A stretch of DNA of 64,000 nt from Scleroderma bovista (taxonomy: Eukaryota > Basidiomycota > Agaricomycetes > Boletales > Sclerodermataceae). Below, piece after piece: positions 56,209-64,000 of the stretch. Positions within the stretch are counted from its first letter, which is position 1. Each line of letters starts with the position of its first letter. A program made the translations under genes and the position numbers. Where the stretch lies: contig JAYMGJ010000603.1 in the NCBI GenBank assembly GCA_037178675.1, positions 32,225 to 96,224 on the forward strand, read 5' to 3'. Under the pieces are notes generated by a model that saw only the letters and a program-made list of their open reading frames with translations, searched no databases and was not told where the DNA came from.

Positions 56209-56445
56209 TGCTTGGTTTCAAGCTGTGAAGCTCTGGAATTGGCTTACCAAAGCTGGAGGTTGCCTGTGGTTAGACAGGGCTTGTTGGGCAGCAGAGAGGT
56301 GGAGGTCATCTACTGCTCCTGCTTCTTCAGCAAGTGCTGCAGCAGTATGGGTGCGAGAGCACATAGTCATAGTCATAAGGAAGAAGGGCTAGTAGAGCAT
56401 ACGAGTTTCGGATAGTGAACCCACACAAGTGTGAGTCTGAAATAC

Positions 56446-57091
56446 TGTCAAGTCCGGGTCTACTCCAGTAGGGGGTCCAGTCAAGTCTGGATGAGTGTGG
56501 ACGAAGGAAGAGGGCAGGGGGCTGGACAAGGGATTAGTCTGGCTGGAATTGGTGACCACTTGGATTCAATGACAAGGACAATGTGCGTTGATCCCTTGCG
56601 TAGGTTCCGGTCAAGATGATGGAGATGGAGATGGAGATGGGGACAGAGACAGACAGAGACTGGAGTAGTGACTAAATTGATTTCAGACTGAGGTATACAG
56701 GACAGAGTACAGGATACTTATACTATGGAGAACTAGGGACAAGTATTTACAGTGACAAGTAAACAGCCTAAAAGGTGGACAAGGGATAACTGGAGAAAGT
56801 GCTAGGTCAGGTCTGATGAAAATAAAGTCAGGTCCAGGTAAAATAAACCAGGTCCAGTGAAAATACTACAAGGTATGAGATATAACGAGTTCACAGAGAA
56901 CTCACATCAAGGCAGGGTAAATGGCGAGGTGTGGTAAGGAGCGAATAGAGCATAGTCCAAGGGTCGTACTTAATGGAAACATATCTGCGTGACCATGACC
57001 AGAGTAACTGGGAATGACCAGAGTTGAGCTATGGAGCTGCGATGCGACTGGAGTAACTGGATGAGATCCATAGTTGGACATGGTTGTAACA
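56446..57091 (-). repeat. LTR family B, copy B3, 5' LTR of gypsy element
   Basis: 646 bp. On the minus strand TGTTACAACC ... GGACTTGACA runs directly toward gag. A purine tract (gcaaggagggcggc on the minus strand, 57093-57106) also lies just outside it, as for a 3' LTR, so two elements may have shared this LTR. Confidence 0.85.
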
Positions 57092-57092
57092 G

Positions 57093-57490
57093 CCGCCCTC
57101 CTTGCTCAGATCTCTCTACTGACCCCTGGTCACTGCATGTACTGTCATTTTCCAGCTCCCATTACTTTAGACACATACATGTACTATACTCAGACATTGA
57201 CAGCCCCCCTCCTTGAACCCACTGGTGTTACAGGTCCAAACTGCCGCACCTGCACCCGGTACTAACTCATACCCAGCCCATACCCTCTGGGTCCAGGCTA
57301 ATGAAGTACCCCCGACGGGTACATTCTTAGTGCATGTGTAGGGTCTGTCATACAATTAGCTAATTAATGATAACATTTCCATTTATCCTCACTAGTCAGT
57401 AACATGTTCAATGTCTGCACTCTGTCATCATCAATGGATGCACCAAGTGTGTCGAATGAAGTGGACAGAATGAGCCATGATGATGTAGGC
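57093..57490. other. spacer with two polypurine tracts
   Basis: No gene. Two complement-strand purine runs (57093-57106 and 57200-57215) are each followed on the minus strand by TGT. It separates two LTR-B copies in opposite orientation and may be a remnant of the 3' internal end of a gypsy element. Confidence 0.45.
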
Positions 57491-58126
57491 TGTTACAACC
57501 ATGTCCAACTCTGGATCTCATCTGGTTACTCCAGTCACATTGCAGCTCCATAGCTCAACTCTGGTTGTTCCCAGTTACTCCAGTCACAGTCGCGCAGATA
57601 TGCTTCCATTAAGTATGACCCTTGGACTACACTCTATTCACTCCTTACCACACCTCGCTGTTTACCCTGCCTTGATGTGAGTTCTCTGTGAACTCGTTAT
57701 ATCTCATACCTTGTAGTATTTTCACTGGACCTGGTTTATTTTACCTGGACCTGACTTTATTTTCATCAGACCTGACCTAGCACTTTCTCTGGTTATCCCT
57801 TGTCTGCCTTTTAGGCTGTTTACTTGTCACCATAAATACTCATCCCTAGTTCTTACTTAGTATAAGTACTCTGTAGATTATCCTGTACACCTCAGTCTGA
57901 AATCAACCTTAGTCACTACTCCAGTTCCTGTCCGTCTCCATCTCCATCTCTATCATCTTGACTGGAACCTATGCAAGGGATCAACACACATCGTCCTTGT
58001 TGTTGAATCCAAGCGGTCACCAACTCCAGCCGGACTAATCCCTTGTCCACCCCTCTGCCCTCTTCCTTCGTCCATTTTCATCTGGACTTGACCAGACCCC
58101 CTACTGGAGTAGACCCAGACTTGACA
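57491..58126 (+). repeat. LTR family B, copy B4, solo
   Basis: 636 bp, TGTTACAACC...ACTTGACA, flanked by taggc (57486-57490) and tgggc (58127-58131), a 5-bp duplication with one transition. It is head-to-head with copy B3. Confidence 0.85.
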
Positions 58127-59390
58127 TGGGCACAGCATACATGGGAGTCGGCACAAAACACAATGTATATGAGGTGGATGGCTTTGGAAGCCTTGCAGAT
58201 GTGACAAATGGGCACAGAGACACTCAAAGTGTTGAAATGGCCATAGATATGACTGCAAATGTATGGAAAATCGTCAGAATGCCCCAAAAGAGATCAAAAC
58301 TGCCAGACTTACCTTTTGGAACTGCAAGGCAGTGCCCATACAAGTCAAATGGTTGTGGAAAGCAGAACAGCTTGAGTGTACATTACACATGGATGTGCAA
58401 AGCATGAAGAACACAAGAACACCTGCAGATGAGGCGAAGAACTCATTGAAATGAGACAAATATGCAGAACTCACCTTATGGACTTGCAAGAGGGCATCCA
58501 GAGCATTAAACATATGCACGGACGCACACAGGAATGGGAATGATGTGAAAATGGCTGGATGTGGAGCAAAGGACATCAGAACATGTTGAACAGAGATGCA
58601 AAGGCAGAACTCACCCAATACACATGAAATCTGCATCCTCAAGAACATTGTAGTTTGTAACTGTGCTGTATAAGATCCATGTATAAGATCCCTATATTCA
58701 TGCTGCCAGAGCTCTGAGTGTTGATAATAGTACTATTATAAACACTAGCACTATTAGCACTAGCAGTATTAAAACTATTTATTTGATCCCTATCTTCATG
58801 CCAGCTGACACTTCTCTGAGTATTGATATTAGTACTACAGAAACTACTGTACAAGGAAAGTGAAGGAAGAAAAGAAGAAAAAAGTGGCACTTGAAATGCT
58901 TATAAACTGAAATGTACTCACAGTCACATGCATGGGTGACCAAATTCCATCAACTGGCCACCACACTGGCAGTAGTACACTAATAATACTTGTAGGGTAG
59001 AATAGCAATGTGCAGCTCTGGCTGCATAAAGTAGACATCAAAACGCATAGAATAATCCTTACTAGGCAATGGGAAAAAAGGAATGGTATTGGCATCTCGC
59101 ATAAAAATCAATGGAACTAGCAACAGAAAAGATAAATAGATGTATGTACACAAACACCACAGCAGGGTAAATAAAAATGAAGTTATAAGATTGATGGGAC
59201 CATGTAATGAGAGGAATCATGGGTAATGAAAGAAAAAAAAAGCAGAAATCAGCACTATGTGCAAGCTGTAGGTATGTAAGTTCAGATGGTTGGAAAGTTG
59301 CCAGTATTGCAGGAGTGTGCACATCCAGTGAGTGAGCAGAGGAACCAAGCAGGAGAGACAGGTCGTACAGGCACATTTACATCTAGGTAT
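58127..59390. other. no recognised gene
   Basis: Short open frames in several directions, none with a recognisable motif. A degenerate repeat of 'gcagaactcacc' type recurs near 58300, 58470 and 58600, possibly old splice-like or satellite units. Low CpG. Confidence 0.4.
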
Positions 59391-59394
59391 GCAG

Positions 59395-60905
59395 GTGTGG
59401 GGGATGGTGATGGCCCGCATGTCCCACAGTATATCACCCATCGTAGCAAGCACGGACGTTCTCCAAACCTTCATATCCCTCATCCAACTTGGATTCTCCA
59501 TGTAACTTGAAGTCTAGCTCTGCATCTTCGTAGTTGTTGCCTCCCACATGCTTGAACGACCAGGTCGGGCTGTATGGGCTTTCAGGAGCAGCCCAATGCA
59601 GGTACTCCCCCTCAGGCATGCCAGAACACTTGCCAACTGGCCCTCTAACAGAAAGCTGGGAGTGGTTCTGCTTCCCCTTGGAAGTTGTGCTGAATGCACC
59701 ATCATTGTGACTGCTCCTCCCACTGTGCTGGCTTTGTGGGCTCAAATCCAGGTGGTGATGGTCATTGTCAGTGAATTCCACGTCATGAAACATAGGGCTT
59801 CTTAAGGCTGATGCTTCACCTGGAGCTCCAAGCGTGGGATTTGGATGAGAAAGTAGGTATGTAAAAGACTAAAAGGGAGGTTTACTAGGTCTCAAAACCA
59901 GTCTCATGTGTTACTTACATTGAGCCAGATCTCATGTCGCTCCTTGGTCAGTGCAGTGATCTTCATCTCTTGATGTGATGTCGAAATCACAATGTTATAC
60001 TGGTACAGACTGGGTGGCATGGGGTTGGGATCCAAGATGGCATGGATGCCCTCAATATATGCTACATGATAGGGCAAAAGATGACTCAGTGAATGCAGTA
60101 GAATTAATCATGTTAACTTACCACTCTTGGAACTAGACTCCAATACCTTGTTTGAACCTGGATCTGCAGAACTTCAGTAAAGATTCTTGGTGTATGGATG
60201 TAGCCAGAAGAACTGCTGGTGCCACTTCTCTCCATATCCTTTTCCAATCATATGACAAGTATACTTGTACAGCCACTCCCCTATCATAGTCTGCATGATG
60301 GCATGGATATTGGAAGGGTCTGTCATGCTGAGTGGGGGCACACTTGATCCATGCTGTCTTCAACTGTAGCTTCCTCCATAGCTTCCTCTGGGGTTTACAG
60401 ACAGCATGGTACCAATGGGAGTTGTTGCACGGTGGATCAGTTCTGGTGAAGAGGGTGATGGTGGGTGTGGTGGCGGCACATCTGAAGCTGATGATGTGGT
60501 TGGCCCCCTTCTCTCCAGGATGAAAGAAGGTGGAGGCAAACACAGTGGCAGCGGCAGCACCATCATAGGTGGACATGTCTTGTCCACAGTTGAAGTCGTG
60601 CACTGGCGGTGTGTTGCTTCATTGGTGATAAACTCTATAGCAGATTTGATAGACTAGCAGCAATCAGACTGCGACTGTGAGGGAAGGGGTTGAATGGCAC
60701 CAAATGTTGTGGTAGAGTCCTGGGGAGTACCTCCTGACATGGGTGAAGAGGGTAATGGCAAGCTGGCAGGGGTGAACTGGGATTGTAGACCTGTAGAACC
60801 CACTCTGAACAGTCCCATCAGAGAGGTAGGAACGGGAGGAGCAGTTGGAGTGGCAGATGACATTGATGTGTCTGCCTGACTGGATGAAGTCAGACTGAGT
60901 AAGCA
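59395..60905 (-). pseudogene. Num1/Mcp5-type PH-domain protein, C-terminal fragment
   Basis: The minus strand reads a Pro/Ser-rich linker (TAPPVPTSLMGLFRVGST, 60863-60660; PTTSSASDVPPPHP) and then the PH domain: IHAIMQTMIGEWLYKYTCH, YTKNLY-stop-SSADPGSNKVL, an intron (~60120-60062) and YIEGIHAILDPNPMPPSLYQ. The tail ends EYLHWAAPESPYSP ... DEGYEGLENVRAC (59793-59434). Num1/Mcp5 proteins anchor dynein at the cell cortex through this PH domain. The stop replaces the Trp of LYWSSADPG (TGG to TGA). Introns are kept, so this is a segmental copy rather than a retrocopy. The N-terminal two thirds are absent. Confidence 0.75.
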
Positions 60906-60909
60906 TTAT

Positions 60910-62680
60910 GTGACATATTGTAGGGGAGAAGGTACAAGGGAAGGCACCCAGGGGCATCAAGGGCAACTGGGCATAAAACTTGACATTGGCATTTGGATCA
61001 GGAAAGTATGTTGTACAGCTTGTGGTTGGCCTATGCCTGCTGTTTTTTCTTCTTCTTTTTTTTGCATTTGGTTTACAAACTATAGTTGTAGTAACTAATC
61101 TGCCTATTGAAGATATGTTCCTATGCTCCCCCCATAGTATGCAAAATGGAAAACATTAGAGACCCAGAAAAGATGATGATCATGATACCTAGCATAGAGT
61201 TGGATGGGAGAAGTTGGCATGCAATGTCAATTGAAGCCACAAGGGCAAACATGGCTAGTGCTCTGATGGTGAATAGGACAAGAATCTATGGTATCCACAA
61301 TAAGCTTGATAGTGTGTGTGTGTCAAGTACCTACGATACATTGCTTCTTCCTGTCCTCCCTGTGCAGCTTGGGGGTAATCTATAATATTATTAAACTTGT
61401 GTAGTCCGTGTTGTGTCAAGTACCTACATCAACACAGCGCTTCTCCCTGTCCTCCCTGTACAACTTGGGAGTATTCTATAATATCATTAAGCTTGTGTTG
61501 ACCCTGACTACAGATGACTTATTACCATTGTAGACTTTCCCCCCCTGTTCTCCCTGTGCAACTTGATGGTAATCTATATTGTCATTAAACTTGTGTTGAC
61601 TCAGACTGCAGGTGACTCACCTTTCTTCTTCATTGCATAGTTGTAAGTTGGAGATGTCAGCGACAAAGCCTGCAATTTATAAACTTCAATAACAATTGGG
61701 CTGTGTGCAGCTGTTAGTTGAGGAAGCATTTGTTAGGCTAAAAATTGCAAAGTTTATAGCTGTGGGATGCATCAGATGAGCTGATGCACTACAATAAGTG
61801 GTAGTAAATTGGTGATGAGGTAATTTACAAAGACAAAGACAAAGGCACTACTTGGCAACAAGGGAGTTTACAATGACAAGGACTGCAGTTGGGTGGGAAG
61901 CTCTGTATCTGCAGTGGGTAAAATAATCAGATTGATATGACTAACACAACAACAACTAAATCAAAATCAACTGAATATATCTGAGGGTCAAAGATCTCAG
62001 GAGTACTTATGGAAGGAAGACAAGGTGCCCTTCTTCATTGTTGTTGGCAGGGTCATCCTCCATCTTGATGGAGTTATTGTCATCATGATTCTTTTTGTCA
62101 ATGGTGATTCTGACTAATAAATTTCCCTAAAAACAATGAGGGAAGTGATGTGACATATAGGAATGAAAAGATCAACACCAAGGTGTTCTGTCACCTTTAT
62201 TTCACTGTACTTGATAGTGCTGAAACTATCCCAAAAAAACACACGAACACCGGTCTAGGCTCTTGGAGATGAGCAAAGTTCAAACAATATATGTACTGGC
62301 ACTTACTGTGAAGATGTTCATATTTAGTGATGGTGAGGTGAGGACTCTTGCCCGTACAATCCAGTCTTATACGGACATTGGCTATAAGCTCATGTCAGCC
62401 GCATGCATTGGTAATTATGTCCTTGCAGGTACTTTACAGGTATTTTACATCATATAATGCCCACATGTTGTACACAGCCTAGCCTATTTGATATCATACA
62501 CAGTCCAGCCTATGTCATATCGCCACATATAGTCCAAGGCCTTCAGTAAAAAAAAGAAGAAATCCATATTACAATTGGGAGACAGACTGCCATGTGCCAG
62601 GCATGAATTTGATAGGTTGATCTGCTTGGAGTGTTAGTTCTGTTCTTCCTTGGGATGGGGTGGGCATGTACCAGTCTGTT
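60910..62680. other. no recognised gene; short tandem repeat inside
   Basis: A frame at 61143-61385 (starts MENIRDPEKMMIMIPSIEL) and one at 62263-62457 (MSKVQTIYVLALTVKMF) are the only sizeable ones. Neither shows a motif I recognise, and they are not clearly genes. Confidence 0.35.
61330..61618. repeat. three-copy tandem repeat, ~100-bp period
   Basis: Units centred at about 61344, 61443 and 61543 share ctccctgt-ca-cttgg.. then aatctat-at-tcattaa-cttgtgt. Copies 2 and 3 are longer, sharing gac..agactgcag/tgactaca gatga. Non-coding. Confidence 0.75.
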
Positions 62681-63500
62681 CTGCATATAATCCAGACTTC
62701 ACAGCTGTTGACATCTCAGGGGGGTTTCGCTGTGTTGGAGTTAGCTAGCAGCATTAAGTATTCAAGCAAGGCCATGCCTGATCTCTGAAATATTGCTCTA
62801 TGACATTCAGGGTGAAGTCAAAGGCCTCAGATAAACCGAATTCTATCTGGTTGGAGAGACTGGCATCCAACCGACAAGCATACTTTTGTAAATTGTGGCA
62901 AATTGCATTTTGGATGCTCTACTTCAACCCAGGGGGGATATAAGGACTCAAGGGTAGGTGTCCAGATGGAGCGGGACCAGAAGGACTGTCAGGGACACCA
63001 TCGAGGCCCAGGAACTCTGCAGGATGGCCATGGCCATCATGAATTGGTTGTATAGGGGAGCAATCAACAGCTGTAAGGAAACTTGGATCCTATATCTGGT
63101 TAGGCAACATACATTTCAAAAAATTATGGCTTGCATACCTTGCTCATCTGGCCAGAGTTGTGATCCCACACCATCATGTTCTGACAAGTGAGGGGGGTGC
63201 AGCTAAAAGAAGCTTTATTTTTGGAAGTGGTAGATGAGGTGTTAGAGGTGGACTTCATCACACCATTCCCATCTAAGTTATGTTATCAGTAAGAGAAGCC
63301 AGTAAACAGACAAATCATACCCATGGATTGGGCATGAATAGAGGGGGATATAGCAGTGTGGAAGCTCAAGTCCTTTAATGATCTTATAAACGAGCATCTA
63401 GAACAGTACTGACAACATACCTCACTCATCCGACCTGGGCTGTCCCAAGTCATCGCTTTACTGCAGGTGAGGTGGGTCAGGGTGGTCGGGGTGGAAGACA
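62680..63500 (-). pseudogene. small spliced hypothetical gene with duplicated exon
   Basis: Two minus-strand exons, ~63500-63421 (LTCSKAMTWDSPGRMSE then gtatgt) and ~63256-63138 (PLTCQNMMVWDHNSGQMSK then gtatgc), are paralogous and end at the same kind of donor. The second splices (…tccttacag, ~63073) to CSPIQPIHDGHGHPAEFLG, then IEFGLSEAFDFTLNVIEQYF near 62840 after a stop. No family recognised. The frames are coding-like, but the gene is broken. Confidence 0.4.
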
Positions 63501-63710
63501 TTGTTGATTTATCACCCAATGGAGCCTGGTAGGGTCAAAAGCGCATACATGACCGTTTTTCATGCAGGGAGTTGGAATCTTGTTTCATAATGGTCCTGGG
63601 TGCATGGGGTGGGGATAAGGCATTGTATTATAAGTAAGGCAAATTATGCGGATCACTAACCAGTCTTGGAATGTGTCCTAAGAAATCATGGGGTGACAAA
63701 AAGGCCCCAC

Positions 63711-64000
63711 ATGTTACAACCCGTCTTTTTGTCTTATCTAATCTACGATTAGATAGCGTTTATCTTATCTTGGTGTACAGCCTCTATCTTATCTACCTAG
63801 TCTAGACCCATACCTCGTGCTGTACACGCTGCCACCCTTGACATCATTACGCATAGCCTTAGCTCCACAGTGATGTCATTACATAGCCTTTACCTGCACG
63901 TAGCCTCATGGATAGCCTCGCGTAGCCCTCGTGTATAGTAGTATATATACCGTGCAATCCAGCACCCAGAGGCTCCCCATTCGAGCTCATCTTGGGTTAT
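63711..64000 (+). repeat. start of a further LTR (family E), runs off the window
   Basis: It begins TGTTACAACCCG, the same opening as LTR-B, but the sequence after it differs and is rich in CpG. A TATA-like tatatatacc near 63943 is followed by gcaatccagcacccagagg, as at an LTR transcription start. Its 3' end and any internal region are outside the window. Confidence 0.6.

Noticed and set aside
57093..58300. Inverted LTR-B pair considered as termini of one inverted-repeat element
   Set aside because: The LTRs are in family orientation with their own TG...CA ends, and B4 has its own target duplication, so two independent insertions explain it.
1..64000. tRNA, rRNA or CRISPR features
   Set aside because: No cloverleaf, rRNA or array structure was noticed. 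CRISPR is not expected in a fungal nuclear contig, and the regular 110-bp repeat at 9.4-10.3 kb is explained by exons and introns.

Overview
The window looks like a piece of a mushroom-forming basidiomycete (Agaricomycetes) genome. The evidence is ~50-nt GT-AG introns and protein families typical of that class: FunK1 kinase, DUF6532, Plavaka and Tnp2 transposases, NACHT-type NLRs and a Num1/Mcp5-type PH tail. Most of it is a graveyard of nested transposable elements. Only 9.3-20.2 kb looks compositionally healthy, with many CpGs and clean splice sites.

Layout. 1-3.2 kb: three long terminal repeats (LTRs) nested inside one another (D in C in A), with exact 5-bp target duplications for the two inner insertions. 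3.2-5.3 kb: Ty1/copia gag-integrase relic, minus strand. 5.3-6.05 kb: DUF6532 fragment. 6.05-6.94 kb: truncated LTR-A that beheads a NACHT NLR gene (to 9.04 kb, minus). 9.29-13.09 kb: Tnp2/CACTA-like transposase whose 5' end is eight 54-60-nt exons separated by ~50-nt introns. 13.2-16.24 kb: a divergent pair of spliced genes. 16.98-20.23 kb: CAND1 (TIP120), truncated at about residue 880. 20.36-21.26 kb: AT-hook hypothetical. 21.7 kb: fold-back MITE. 22-24.2 kb: DUF6532 gene. 24.3-27.15 kb: LTR-A with a solo LTR-B inside. 27.25-30.5 kb: FunK1 kinase pseudogene. 30.9-34.6 kb: Plavaka transposase plus a divergent small gene. 34.9-37.0 kb: LTR-A with perfect target duplication. 37.1-40.8 kb: second Tnp2. 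41.4-46.8 kb: LTR-B, then LTR-C holding LTR-A, then a coiled-coil/Cys-rich ORF. 47.0-54.4 kb: LTR-A split by a DIRS-like element (gag, RT/RNase H, tyrosine recombinase). 54.4-57.1 kb: Ty3/gypsy gag-protease and LTR-B. 57.5-58.1 kb: solo LTR-B. 59.4-60.9 kb: Num1-type PH-domain pseudogene. 61-63.5 kb: poorly recognised, with a short tandem repeat and a small spliced gene. 63.7 kb to the end: the start of another LTR.

Two themes stand out. First, the dead elements are broken again and again by TGA codons where the family expects arginine (CGA), and catalytic arginines have become histidine; this is the pattern of C-to-T decay at CpG sites. Second, 9.3-16.2 kb may be one comparatively young multi-gene DNA transposon, with a modular exon array in its transposase and a two-gene divergent cassette beside it. 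It is the best candidate here for something undescribed. Gene functions are inferred from motifs read by eye; no database search was possible.
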